A stretch of DNA of 64,000 bases from Neolentinus lepideus HHB14362 ss-1 (lineage: Eukaryota > Basidiomycota > Agaricomycetes > Gloeophyllales > Gloeophyllaceae), in assembly GCA_001632425.1 (NCBI GenBank), contig KV425555.1, forward strand, positions 330,795 to 394,794, read 5' to 3'. The translations under genes and the position numbers were made by a program. Within the stretch, counting starts at the first letter, position 1. Every line of letters begins with the position of its first letter. The notes under the pieces were generated by a model. That model searched no databases and had not been told where the DNA came from. It saw only the letters and a program-made list of their open reading frames with translations. Positions 35,438-46,757 of the stretch are shown piece by piece.

Positions 35438-36401
35438 AGGTGACTGGACCTATCACTTGTTGGGCTGGTTTTTATCACTAATGTCAAAGTATAAATATTT
35501 CGACCGCATTGTTACGTGGATCTATTTCAACATGCGTGCATGATACATATCTGTGGTCATAGCTCACTCTTCATCATCCTAGCTGGACATTTCAGCTAGG
35601 ATCGTGGGGAGTGATCTGTCACTAGCAACCAGGTGCGAATTTGCATAGACGAAGGGCGTCTTATGCATGGGATTCTGGTCATCCGTGAGGTACGTATTAC
35701 GATAGAACACTTGGGGCATGCTGCAGAGATCTATGTCGAGATCTTGTTTCCCACCCTTCAGGCAAGTTGTGTCACGACGAGGCTTCTTATACCAGCGCAG
35801 GCCTCGAACATTTGTTCCCGGTGCCTACAACGCCTTTCGAACCTTCTTTGTCCTATTATAAGGCCCAAGTCTTGCTTCGTTCTCTAGTCTGTCACCTTCG
35901 CCACTGCGGCGATGACAAGTTTGAAACAATGCTCCGAAGCCATGGGCATGCCAGCGGATAGACCTAACGTGATACTCTTGTGTGTTCCTATATGCATATC
36001 TATCATTACCTGTAGTCCCGCATGACAAGCTCACAAGCGGTCTGAATGGCTCGCTTGTCGATCAGCCACCGTTTCCTTCTACAAACAAAGTCAAATATGC
36101 CATTTCAAGCCATGCGGCTTGCTCCGCTTGACAGCGACGTCTACCATTGGCTTGTCGGGATGACGCATATGCACTGAGATGGGCATCGATCGGCGACAAG
36201 TCATGGAAAGCAATATTCTGGCGGCGTGCAGGCTGATCCGCCTCTCGTCCTTTGTCAGCAACACAGTCCTAGCCACCTGCAAGTTGTCGCTGTATACTCA
36301 GACTCAGCAAATTTGCATACAGGTATGTTCGACGCCGTCTCTTCGAAATTCACGCCAGAGCGAACTCACAACTCTGCAACAGACTATCCGCCGGTTCAAA
36401 A
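35438..36401. other. Intergenic, no gene seen
   Basis: Almost 1 kb between WBP4-like and UVDE, both on plus. Frames are short and unsupported. It presumably contains the UVDE promoter. Confidence 0.5.
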
Positions 36402-38624
36402 TTGGCGTCTCTAAACTCAACACTCTCTATCGCGCACAGAGGTCGCTTTTTACCTCGTGTTTTCAGATTCAGCCACAGTCTGCTACCGTATCGACCGTTC
36501 TCACTATTAGCCCGCACAACACCGGGTGTAGCTCCTATGCCCCGCTGGAAGGAACCCAAAGACCCGGATGTCACACACTCTCGTGTTACGCGCAGTACAA
36601 GAGCGTCTGCAATCGCTCAACCTATCGATTACTCTACTCTGGCAGAGCTGACTCTGAAAGGCCCCCTTCCGGAAGGTCTCGTTCTTCCCGAAGGAATCGC
36701 TCTACCCACACTTTCGCCTTCCCCGACTAAAAGGAAACGGCGTACCGCTATGGTAGAAGAACCTGGTCCTGAGTCAGAGTCGGACTCGACGCCTCTCGAG
36801 AACGATTCCACGGACAAGAGGAAGAGGAAGGGGAAGACGAGGAAGGTAGGTCCGGCTGACGAAGAGGGTGCTGTCCCGAAGACACGAAAACCTAGACCTC
36901 CGAAGCCGGAGCCTGTGTATGTCATACCCGATGTGGAAAAGAAGGAAACTACTTTCAAGGGTCGCCTAGGTTGGTGCATCTGTACTTGTACTTTTGGAGG
37001 CTATCTAAGCGGATTTCAGGCTACGCATGTCTGAACACTATTCTCAGGAATAAGAAGCCTGCCAGCGAGGCGATATTCTGCTCTCGGACTTGCAGGTATG
37101 TCTTGCTAGATCCCATGGCTCAATTCGGAGAAAGAATAAACGATTTGTAGAATCGACACTATCAAGAAGAACGGTATAGAATGGGTCAAAGAGCTCGGCC
37201 GACAGAACGTGAAAGATCTCCTCAAGCTCATTGAATGGAACGAAGAAAACGTGAGTACAAACATCTTTGAAAAAATTTCCACTAACGACTTGCCCAGAAC
37301 ATTCGTTTCATGCGAATGTCCTCCGAGATGTTCCCCTTCGCCTCCCACCCCAAGTATGGGTACACACTCGAGTATTGCGCGGCCGAACTGGAAGCCGTCG
37401 GCGACCTTGCGAACAGACTGGGCCATCGGCTGACTACACATCCGGGGCAGTTTACCCAGCTCGGGAGCCCCAAGGACGAGGTCATAGCCAATGCGGTGCG
37501 CGACCTGACATACCACTGCGAGATGATTGACCGGATGGGCCTCGGCAAGGATAGCGTAATGATCATACATGTAAGCATGCATACTATGGCATTCTTCTCG
37601 TGCCGTGCTGAGCGACTGCAACGGACCACATCTGATTTGTTGTTGGACATAGGGCGGAGGAACGTATGGAGACAAGCCGGCGGCCTTGGCGCGTATCAAG
37701 AAATCGGTCACCGAGCGCTTACCACAGAACGTGAGGAATAGATTGGTTCTCGAGAATGATGAGGTTCGTCTGGTATCTTAACTGAGGCCGAGCACATTCT
37801 TATAGTGGCAAAGATGTGTTACAGCGCGGAAGACTTACTACCCCTGTGTGAGGAGCTGAACATTCCTCTCGTCTTTGGTCAGTCTTCCTCCGGTCTTATG
37901 ACGTGTTCGTACTCACGTAACCTTAGACTATCACCATGACTGGATTAATCCTTCGAGCATAGCGCCTGCTGAGATCATTCGCCGGGCGAATGCTATATTT
38001 GAGCGCCGAGGAATCAAACCGAAGCAGCATCTTAGCGAGCCTCGGCCAGGCGCGGAGACTGTAATGGAGAAGAGAGCCCACGCGGACAGATGCCAAAAGC
38101 TGCCAGATGATTTGCCTGACGACATGGGTAGGCGCAAAAAGTGCAGAACGACCGTGTATTACAACTGATCAAACTTGATATAGACCTAATGGTTGAGGCG
38201 AAGGACAAGGAACAAGCTGTGCTCCATCTGTACCGAATATACGGACTCCGACCCGTCATCCACGGTGTGTATTCCGACATGAGAACTCCGTTACTCATCC
38301 TTGATAAATTACCCAATTTGTATTGTAGCAAGCCTTCGGCCGCCGGCAGAGCACGAGACCAAGGAGACCAAGGGACGCAAGTCCTTGAAGAAGAAAGCAG
38401 TGAAGACGGGGATCATTGCAGATGATCTGTCTGATGAAGACTCTCCAGTGACGGTAGACGTAGGCAACGGTACTCTGTCAGCGGTGGGTGTGGATGGCGA
38501 TAGCGGGGCGTCAGAGAGCGCTCCAGCGGGCAGCCGGAAGAAGACAAGACGTCAGGCCAAGTCGGAGAGGACCAGGATTAGTCGGAAACGGGAGAAGTCA
38601 GTGCCTCTTCCTGTCGAGGGCTGA
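36402..38624 (+). CDS. UVE1: UV damage endonuclease (UVDE)
   Basis: Exons are 36402-36969, 37020-37095, 37151-37250, 37298-37570, 37653-37763, 37814-37877, 37927-38127, 38184-38264 and 38329-38624, 589 aa. UVDE nicks DNA 5' to UV photoproducts and starts an alternative excision repair. The TIM-barrel domain starts at GYACLNTILRNKK and shows the metal-site motifs THPGQF, IIHGGGTYGDKPAA, LENDE and DYHHDWINPS. N-terminal of it are about 190 disordered residues with a KRKRKGKTRK nuclear signal. The first 45 residues (AHRGRFLPRVFRFSHSLLPY) look like a mitochondrial presequence ahead of a second Met at 36537, as expected for dual targeting. The C-terminus is extended by about 100 basic residues (KGRKSLKKKAVKTG, SRKKTRRQAKSERT). 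Confidence 0.9.
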
Positions 38625-39009
38625 ATGGAATGTTTGACCGGGACCCCTGATTCGAGGAAGAACATACCGTGTTGTGCTTAGATTGTGACATGTGTTCGTA
38701 AGATGGTTGATGGTTGTTCTCGCGTGCTGCCACAAAATGGTGGCGCCTGCGAAAGCCTCGAGGTACGGGCTTCTTCCGATGTTACGACTTCTTTGCCTGT
38801 TGGGGGTGTGTGGCGGTGCGAAGACTAGTCAATCTTATCAAGATGCAATTACTGTCCTCGAAAGGATGTCGCCTGGCTAAGCATAGCTACCTCGAGCGGT
38901 CATCGTCCCCGCAATATTTAAGCTCTCCGCATCTCCGCTCTCTTTTGTATAAATATTGCACAACGTCCCAACCTGACTTCTCATTTCCCTCTGCCATTCC
39001 TCCCATGCA
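38625..39009. other. PalC promoter region with TATA-like box
   Basis: TGTATAAATATTG at about 38947-38959 is TATA-like, 50-60 bp upstream of the PalC ATG, followed by a pyrimidine-rich leader. No gene here. Confidence 0.45.
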
Positions 39010-40653
39010 ATGAGCATCTATCTCTTCGAGCTACCAACTACCGGGGCTGTCTCCTTCATCGACTTCTGCAGCGACCCACAAGGGCTATACACCGTCGAGA
39101 TCGCAGAAGCAACTCAGGCCCGCGCTAATTTGAGAACTGCCCTGAAGGAGAGCAAAAGAACCGATGTGAAAGACTATCTACGGCTGGTCAAGGTCAGTTC
39201 ACAGCGTATAGCAATAATACACTAACCGAACGACGGCTACGAATTCCAGGTTATTGATGATTACACCCCGCATCTGTGTGGTGTCATCAACTGCGTCAAC
39301 GCAGGCGAACTAGTCCTGCGATCAGAGCCAAGTTGCGTTCGATCCATGCACTCCTCGAATGCTTTCCATCTCATGCTCATCTGTTAGTTTTCAGTTGGCG
39401 TACAACGTTATCCGCTAAGCTCTTCAACAATTCACCCCGACTCTCCATACCCCATCTGCCCACCGATCTGGTCTTCACCCTCTTGACCTCCGGTTTCGCT
39501 CTTACAAACCTGGCACGCGCAATTATCGTATCTCTAGGTGATTATGAGACGCAGAGGTCTATTCTAGAGAACGAGAGGAAAGAAAAAGACGAGCGGCTAA
39601 ATTTTGCTGTCTCCTTGCTCGGGAGAGCAGCAGGAATATTCGGATGGGCAGGAGAAGTCGGTCTAGGTGAGTGGGAACGTGAGATGAAGGAGAAGGGAGG
39701 ATCAGGCAAATTCGAAAGACCAGTAGAATTGAGCAGAGAGGTCTGTGCAGCTCTGGTAAAGTAAGTGAACATGAGGTACCATAACCCTTCCTTTCTGTTC
39801 CATTTGCTCCCGTGTCTAGCCCAAATTGACTTTTTAACAACACAGGATGTCTCTAGCAGACGCGCAATCACTAGCAATCCGCAAACTGCTCACAAAGGCA
39901 GCGTTCGACAGCACGATAACACCAGGGCCTCCACTACCCAAATCCCACCCGTCTCCGGCTTTAATAGCGAAGCTGCATCTCGAATGCGCATCTCTATACT
40001 CTTCAGCCCGCGCTCTAGCAAAGACGCCCTCATCCTCACATCACAAATCCAAGCTGAGCTTCTCAAAGGGCAAGGAAAGAGACTCGGACGACTTCGGGTC
40101 TGGCGAGGTTTCCCCCGTTCTCCGTCACTACCTCTCTTCCGAAGCCGCCTTCCATTCCATCCTCGCCCACAAATGGCTCGGCGTCGACGCCGGCGAGCGT
40201 TCACAGACCGGAGAATCCGTCGGTTTCCTCTCTTGGGCCAAGCAGGAGCTCGCCGACCTGAAGGACACTAACGGGAAGAACCTCTCCGTCAATGCAAGTG
40301 ACCGCGAGAAGGAGATGCGTGAGTGGCGGAAAGCAAGGCTTGCGCGGGAAACAGAGTGTGTGGCCGCCTTCTTGAAGGGGTACCAAAAGATGAACGATTC
40401 AGTTGTGTTCCAGGAGGTGCCGGGGCAGGCGGATCTGCAGGCGCGCATACCCGCCGGTCGTCTGGCAGTAGCGAGGAAGGAGTGGACAAAGCCTGTGCCT
40501 GCATTCGGGCCGGGAAGTGTTGAGGACGCGAGAAGGAAGGCAGAGGCGCTGGAAGTGGGGGACCAGAACGGTGCTGGCAGCGAGAAACTGACTCCGGATG
40601 CTGTTAGCCCACGATCTGTTGGGGCTTACGCTGGTTCCGGATCTTATTTCTGA
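39010..40653 (+). CDS. palC: pH-response regulator PalC (BRO1 domain)
   Basis: Exons are 39010-39192, 39250-39331, 39388-39760 and 39846-40653, 481 aa. PalC links plasma-membrane alkaline-pH sensing (PalH/PalI/PalF) to ESCRT-III and PalA/PalB, leading to processing of the PacC/Rim101 transcription factor. The BRO1-like fold covers most of the protein: MSIYLFELPTTGAVSFIDFC at the start, then SWRTTLSAKLFN and LVFTLLTSGFALTNLARAII, and a helical region through PALIAKLHLECASLYSSARA. The C-terminus (QARIPAGRLAVARKEWTKP) is the usual end of the family. The intron after 39331 has a GTTGCG donor, and skipping it joins RSEP to FSWRTT as in relatives. Confidence 0.82.
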
Positions 40654-40834
40654 TATTTGTGGTTACGAGGCTCTACCTGAGTACCTAGGTTTGAAGATAC
40701 CAGTGATGTGCCAAGTGGTGCAGAAATGTGACTAATGTACTATATACCTATCGTACCCAGTAACGTTGTCAGTGCTTCAAAGCCGTAAGCGATCGGTGGA
40801 CCAATGGCATCAGCGAGCCGAACCAGATGCTCCG

Positions 40835-42680
40835 TCATCTATATCCATACGAGTAGCGAGGCGCATCGGGCTTTGAGGCTGCTTGGGGTGGCAAGAGTGA
40901 TCCATTCGCCCACTGTGGAGGCAGTGGAGGCATTGGCGGTGGCGGAAGATGCGGTCCTGGACGGCAATAGCCTGGCGGCGCGAATTGGGAAGCAAGGGGA
41001 GGAGGGTAAGGATACATAGGAGGGATATAAGGATTGGGGCTGTGGTAGGGATGCACTGGACCTCCATACGTGTTTGGACCCGTGGCTCGTGGCGCTTGAG
41101 GCCCTGGAATCCAAGTTCCAGTGCTGCTTAGTTCGGCGTCGGGCACATAATCGTGTTTTGCTCTCTTGTTGCCTGAGGGGCCTGGGTCCGACGGGGATGG
41201 TGGCTCTACAGCTTTATTTCTCTTTCGCTTCTTCTTCTTCTTCTTGGACGCAGCTGGGACATCCTTACTGCTGGAGTCCCCGCTGGGCGGCGGAGGCTTC
41301 GGCATACGAGCGCGCACGAACTCAATCACCCCTGCGCTATTGGCGAGGTAAAGTACCGCAACTTTTGCATCCTTATTGTCCTTGAAATCAGGCGGGACCG
41401 TGAAGGAGCGCACCTCTTCCGATGTGATGTTCTCTGGATCTGCTGCAATAGTGATGGTCAGCGTGCATCCGCGACCTGCATCCACACAGCCAGATCAGCT
41501 ACAGTAGCATACGCCAAACGATGAGACATATAAATCACCATCTAAATCCATAGAGTAGTCGAAATCGATCTTGGCATTAGGGATCTTTCTGAGTTCGACA
41601 TTCAGAATTGGGAGAACATGACCGGAGACTAGACGTCTCATATCTGGCGTTACTTTATTCTCGACGTCCTTTGTCACGGAGCTAATGTAGTCGGCAACAC
41701 CTTGAGAAATCGCCTCGAGACATACCGCGGGCTTGATATCAGATTTCTTCTCCAGGACTGGCTCCACGATGTACGTTAGCGGCTTCGCTGATGGGCGTGT
41801 GAGGCGTAAGACGCAGCCATAAAGAAATGCTGGACAAGTGCAACTTAAGAATGCAACCACGAAACATGTATATGGCGCGACTGACATGATCGAGTTCCCG
41901 CCTTGCTCTGTATGACGGGTATGAACTGTTCTTGCAACTTTGCGTGAGCGGTTTGTATAGCTGTGTTGAACCACTTGCTTGGGTTGAAATCAGACAGGTT
42001 CTCAACGCCCCCGGGCAGTGTAAGTGATTTAGGAGGGAAGGCATCGAAAAAGTCTTGTAGTGAGGCGTAGGTCTTCCGGGGGTCGTCGGCTGGACGAACC
42101 TCAGAGGTACGCGGAGCAGGCTGCGTCTGCCCGCCTCCATATTTAATGAAGTCAAGGGCGCCCTGGTCAATTGCGAGAGTCGCACACGATCGCTGGGCTT
42201 CTTCAACAGACTCGTAGATGGTATCGACCGAATAGCTGCGCTGACATGAGGGCGAAAGCTTGATCTGTAGGGCGAAACCGTATTCTGCACAGTGTCATAA
42301 ACAGGGCATCGTTGCGACACGGGGGACGAGTACACACTACCACTCAGCTTTGGATCACTAAGTCGCAACCAGAGTGGCTCGACCAGTCCGGCCCTCCATT
42401 CCCTGCAGCAATCTGCTATTCGTTCGATCGGCCCTCCGCCTGAATCGAATGGGGGCACTGAGCCCTGGTCATCTAGAGTAGAGTCCTCGTCGCTACTAGC
42501 GACGGCCTTGGTCTCGCCCAGCGGTGTCATGTACATATTCAACCCCGAGGATACATCCCATACCGGCTGCAAGACGGGACCGTCGGCGAACAAATATTCT
42601 TCAAGCGGGATAGCTCCAATTTTGAGGAGGTCCGCGTGAACAGCAGCAAACGGTGAGGGTGAACACTCAGCCATGGTCAC
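40835..42680 (-). CDS. Basic nuclear-type protein of unknown function
   Basis: Exons on minus are 42680-42338, 42284-41886, 41787-41539 and 41475-40835, 543 aa. I do not recognise the family. The N-terminal 400 residues look folded: HADLLKIGAIPLEEYLF, a block with SVDTIYESVEEAQRSCATLA and DQGALDFIKYGGGQ, then YIVEPVLEKKSDIKPAVCLE. A short beta-rich stretch follows (GRGCTLTITIAADPENITSE). The C-terminal third is disordered: a lysine cluster (SKKKKKKRKRNK) that would serve as nuclear signal, then a Pro/Tyr/Gly-rich tail (YPYPPPLASQFAPPG) resembling RNA-binding low-complexity tails. Long antisense frames over the GC-rich tail are shadows. The junction after exon 1 could lie 2 nt either way in donor choice. 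Confidence 0.68.
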
Positions 42681-43292
42681 GATAGTAATAGCAAGTCCTC
42701 AGCACAGTGCTTCATTACCATGCGGTGGGACAGCTAGCCCGCACAGCATAGGCTTGATACGGCGCCTCCCAAATACGACTTAGTAGACAAGCAACTGTCT
42801 TATATGGAGCACAGCAGAATGTTGTGGAAGGAACGAATCCACGCCTTTGGTCTCGTCGCGCGTCGGTCGCCTCCTCGCCATCACCCGCTCGTCAACGTTT
42901 CAACGCTTCTGATCTCCCTTGAACCGGACTCAATAGGACTCCCATATCGTCTATCATGCGCGATATATGCTTAACGACTTGATATTCAATATTTACCCTT
43001 CTCCCTAACTTAAATTCGCCGACGCAGCTTTTAAGGGATTACCGGAACGCAACGTCAGTATGCTCCTATGCAACTGTCATATGACAAGGAACGTGAAGGC
43101 AGGGCATGAGAGCTGACTGTGCTTTCCCATGAACTAGCAACAAGCCACGGGACCTCTAGTTGCGTGAACTATTAAAGGACAAGGAAGATGGATTCATCTC
43201 TCATGACTCCCGGGGCAACATGTCAGTGAGGTGAGGTTGCTTCCAGCAGCGATATCTTCGAGAACCAGCTTGAGCTAAAAACGCGAAGCACA
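42681..43292. other. Divergent promoter region
   Basis: Lies between the basic unknown protein (minus) and the F-box protein (plus). No gene or repeat seen. Confidence 0.5.
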
Positions 43293-44519
43293 ATGGCAGT
43301 TAACCCCACTCGACTCGCCCATCTGGTGACGTCGAACTGCCTGCCTTCGGAAGCAGAGGCAGAACAGGCCCGTGGCGCAATTGCAGATGCCCTGCAAGAA
43401 CTTGAAAGGGTGACCGATGAAATCAGTAAACTCGAGCAGAGGCGCAAAGAACTGAACGAACATATTCATGCCCACAAGGGCATCGTGTCTCCGTGGAGGC
43501 GCCTGCTACCGGAACTAGTCATCGAAATTATGCGCTATTGTACGACAAGCAAGTTGTACCCCTCGCAGCACCCTGAGTTCGAAAACCCGTTCACTATTGG
43601 TCAAGTATGCAGCGCCTGGAGGGACATAGCACTATCCGCACCATCGCTATGGGCGAATGTGGATATAAAGGTGTCAACACTGTCTACGCAATCGCAAGCC
43701 GAGGCGCTGGAGAGGCTTCTCCAGCGATCATATCCGCATTGTCTCGAGCTGGAAGTAGAATACCAACCGTTGCAGCTGCAGCTGCAATCCCCTGCTCCGT
43801 TACAAGTTATACAGACCATCCGGAAATTCTCGCAGCGATGGCGGTCGCTTGACATACGCTTGACGGGATCTTTATTGGAAGCTCTAGTGTCTTCTACTTC
43901 CCTGCCCAACCTAGAGAGTCTCATCCTCCGAAGCAGCTGGGTATACGACCCATATCCACCGCCTCAGACGCACGAATGTCTTCCTCGGGGTGTTACATTC
44001 CGTAACGCGCCAACACTTCGGAAGCTAAACCTCGTCAACACCTACCTGAACACCGCTACAATCATCGACTGCTTCCCTCTGGAGCAGCTGACGGATCTAG
44101 ACATCTTCGTCGGTCGTATCAACAGACCAACCCAATTCTCGGGCGTCCACACCGCACGACTACTCTCACGCACCCCGAATCTGCAGACGTACCGCTTGTC
44201 CTCGGTTCCCGAGTCATGCCTTTCGGAAGATTATGCAGGGTCAGCATTAATGACAAAGCCTGTTTTGCTTCCACATCTTCATACACTGGAGCTGCAAACG
44301 TACGATCGCTGGAGCTCCATATTTGATAACCTTGCACTGCCGGACTTGCAGAACGTACGTTTGGAGGTGTCCAGCAGCAGCTGGGCAAATCGGTGGTTGG
44401 ATGACCCTTTCGATCGCCTATTAGAGCGTTCGCAGAGAGCAAAGATATCTTGTGACATGTCAGCATCCACGTTTGGGACACATGTACACCAGTGTGTTAT
44501 CGGTCGAAAGGCGCGTTGA
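43293..44519 (+). CDS. F-box-like protein, intronless
   Basis: Single exon, 408 aa. A short coiled coil (ALQELERVTDEISKLEQRRK) precedes a degenerate F-box (RLLPELVIEIMRYCTT ... QVCSAWRDIALSAPSLWANV). Leucine-rich, irregular beta-alpha repeats follow (LVSSTSLPNLESLILRSSW, LRKLNLVNTYLN, LEQLTDLDIFVG). This is the standard layout of the large basidiomycete F-box family, in which the box binds Skp1 of an SCF ubiquitin ligase and the repeats hold the substrate. Specific substrate unknown. The lack of introns in an intron-rich neighbourhood is common for this expanded family. Confidence 0.8.
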   Translation: MAVNPTRLAHLVTSNCLPSEAEAEQARGAIADALQELERVTDEISKLEQRRKELNEHIHAHKGIVSPWRRLLPELVIEIMRYCTTSKLYPSQHPEFENPFTIGQVCSAWRDIALSAPSLWANVDIKVSTLSTQSQAEALERLLQRSYPHCLELEVEYQPLQLQLQSPAPLQVIQTIRKFSQRWRSLDIRLTGSLLEALVSSTSLPNLESLILRSSWVYDPYPPPQTHECLPRGVTFRNAPTLRKLNLVNTYLNTATIIDCFPLEQLTDLDIFVGRINRPTQFSGVHTARLLSRTPNLQTYRLSSVPESCLSEDYAGSALMTKPVLLPHLHTLELQTYDRWSSIFDNLALPDLQNVRLEVSSSSWANRWLDDPFDRLLERSQRAKISCDMSASTFGTHVHQCVIGRKAR

Positions 44520-44879
44520 GTAGCCAGATATCCTTGTAACATTGTATAACCGTAAGTCATGCTTGTACGTTTCTTGAAGTAAGCTTTGTATCCAGGATTA
44601 CACAGTCACTGCGCCGGTAGCAGTTCCTTAAGCCTTCGTGACGAAAGGGCCATCAAACATTGCACACCAGTCAAATACTTGCGTTTGTCCCGGGGGGGAG
44701 TAAGCACGATTCTCATACTGACAAGTATAAAGATAACGGTCTTGCCTACAATGCCAGTGTTGCACGTTCACTACATCTGACTCCGCATCTGCTGAACGTT
44801 GAATAACTGCGCATGATACTGTATTATCCCTGCTCACATCCGCCTCGTGAATCGAAACATAAGGTTGACTGGCAAAAAT

Positions 44880-44963
44880 TGAACCGACCCAGACTTGAAC
44901 TGAGGACCGCCTGTGCACTTAGCAGTGTTAGACAGGCGTGATAACCAACTACACCATCGGTCC
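44880..44963 (-). tRNA. tRNA-Val (anticodon AAC) with short intron
   Basis: On minus the acceptor arms GGACCGA and TCGGTTC pair over seven positions with one G-T, followed by discriminator A. The D-arm (GTGTAGTTGGTTATCAC) has the usual eukaryotic form. The anticodon stem CCTGT/ACAGG closes on loop CTAACA with anticodon AAC at 44929-44927. About ten extra bases after position 37 (CTGCTAAGTG) fit a standard nuclear tRNA intron. The T-arm is CTCAG-TTCAAGT-CTGGG. Length 84 nt equals 74 plus a 10-nt intron. Confidence 0.9.
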
Positions 44964-45236
44964 TTAAATTCTAATTGTTAACTATGATAGTTGTAGCGCA
45001 TGTTAATTCAGAAGATTCCGAATCCTAGGCACATGTAGACATATGTATTGAGCGTATCATTTGTCATAAATAAGTATAATAGCATCGTAAGATACACCCC
45101 CAGTCGTACAATGTCCAATTATATCACCAAGCCAAGACCTGCTCTTTGGCAACATCAACCCAGAACCTCCAGATAGAACATGTTTTGTCCACTCTAACCG
45201 ATGACGGGCATTCTATTTCTCAGAATCCTCTCGCTA

Positions 45237-46757
45237 TCACTGGTGTCCCTTCTTGCGCTTACCGCCGTTGATGACCGCCCCGCTCTTCGCGACCATCGGT
45301 CTGAGCTCCTTGCGCTCGTTCAGCTGACGAATTTGCGACAGTGATAGTGGTTGGCCGGAGAGTAGGAGGATGGGCAACGTAGGGTCTTCCGAGTCCTCCC
45401 CGGCATCCAAATAGGGTGCTGTGAGGCGGGAGAGTAGAGGGATAAGAGTGTGCGCGTCGGCTGTGGATCCGCAGGAGTTAGTAAAGGGAACAGAGGTGGA
45501 AGGAGGTAGAGCCACGCACGCCGCTGATCGATGTCGATGATCGTGGGTGACGGTTTGAGGTTCATGGCTTCCAAAAGCGCTTTCACCTCTCTTGATGCCG
45601 CCGAGTGGTACTGAAGTTGAAGCAGACAGTTAGTTATGCTGCTCACGATAAACGCTGAAATATAAATAGGGTGGAATGGGAAGGGCACAAGACATATTTG
45701 AAATGTAGAAAGAACGCGTCAAGATAAGAGCAGCGCTAGACACCAGTGAGAATGCGCGCAGCGGCCATAGAGCGGGATCGCCACAAAATAACACCGGACA
45801 TATTTAGAGGAAGCGTCGACGAGTGTGGAAGTTGAGATGCGCAACACTCCTAGCACAGTGACACCCTCTTTATGCATTTCAGCGGCTGCTGCAAGCTTAA
45901 TCGATACTTCCGTTCCACCGCTGTTGCAGGGCCAAGGCTATCCGCCCGATCCAGCAGCCCGTACATGATCAAAGCACGAATAGAGGTGCAGACAGGATCT
46001 GTCAAATTAGACGGGAACTCACCTTGGAGAACAGAATGACCGGGAAGCGGGTCCACACATCCCTCACAATCTCTTCCAGTTCATCTCGCGCTTGTTCGCC
46101 CCGAGTATCAAAGTCCAGCACCACTTCGGGATCGATCGGCTTGCTAGGATCGACGCTGGGTGGAATCACGTTCTGTGGCAATGACACGATGAAGGATGTC
46201 ACAGCTGCCAACTCTTGAGCGGGATCCATGGCCACTTGCGGCCGTGTAGGGCGATGGTTGACAAGCCCATACTTTGGTCTGCGGTTTGGTGGCGAGATGG
46301 CCGGCAAGTGCGACACGGGGGAAGGAGAAGGTCTTAGTCGGACCCCTAGATTGGGCTGGGCGACCAGGAACACGTAGAAAGACACGAGGACGAGTAAAGA
46401 GAGCGCCACGAATGTCGTTCGGTTCCAGTACCGGGGCCGCTTGCGGGTATAAGGGACAAGCGCATCGAGGAGTCTCAAGGAATTCGAGACTGCCGTGGGC
46501 GACGAGGAATTTACAGAGACCTGGATGCTGACGGAAGACGAAGAAGAGGCATGGGATGGGTTGGAGTAGGGCAAAAGTGGGGGCTTTTCGAGTGACTCTG
46601 GGACGAGCATGGCTGGTGCGGGACGGGGCGAGAGCGGTGGGGTGGGGAGGCCCTTTGAATCAAAGTCGATGATATTCCCGCTGTCGTCCAAGGAGGGAGT
46701 CTTTGGGCCCATGAGGATGTGCATCCGACGAGAGGTGTCGGTGCGGCGTTGGGCCAT
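45237..46757 (-). CDS. Glutaredoxin-like membrane protein lacking the active-site cysteine
   Basis: Exons on minus are 46757-46023, 45610-45520 and 45460-45237, 349 aa. About 110 cytosolic, disordered residues precede one anchor (TTFVALSLLVLVSFYVFLVA); the thioredoxin-fold domain is lumenal, as in yeast Grx6/Grx7. The fold is clear: VWTRFPVILFSK, REVKALLEAMNLKPSPTIID, LPILLLSGQPL. Where active relatives have TYCPxS directly after FSK, this protein reads YHSAAS, so no cysteine is available for thiol-disulfide exchange. The intron at that site is about 410 nt. I searched it for a missed microexon coding CPxS and saw none. It may be a structural or regulatory glutaredoxin-fold protein. The nearby paralogue keeps the motif. 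Confidence 0.72.

Noticed and set aside
36179..36730. 183-codon plus frame overlapping the UVDE start
   Set aside because: Overlaps the UVDE first exon in another frame and has no recognisable motif.
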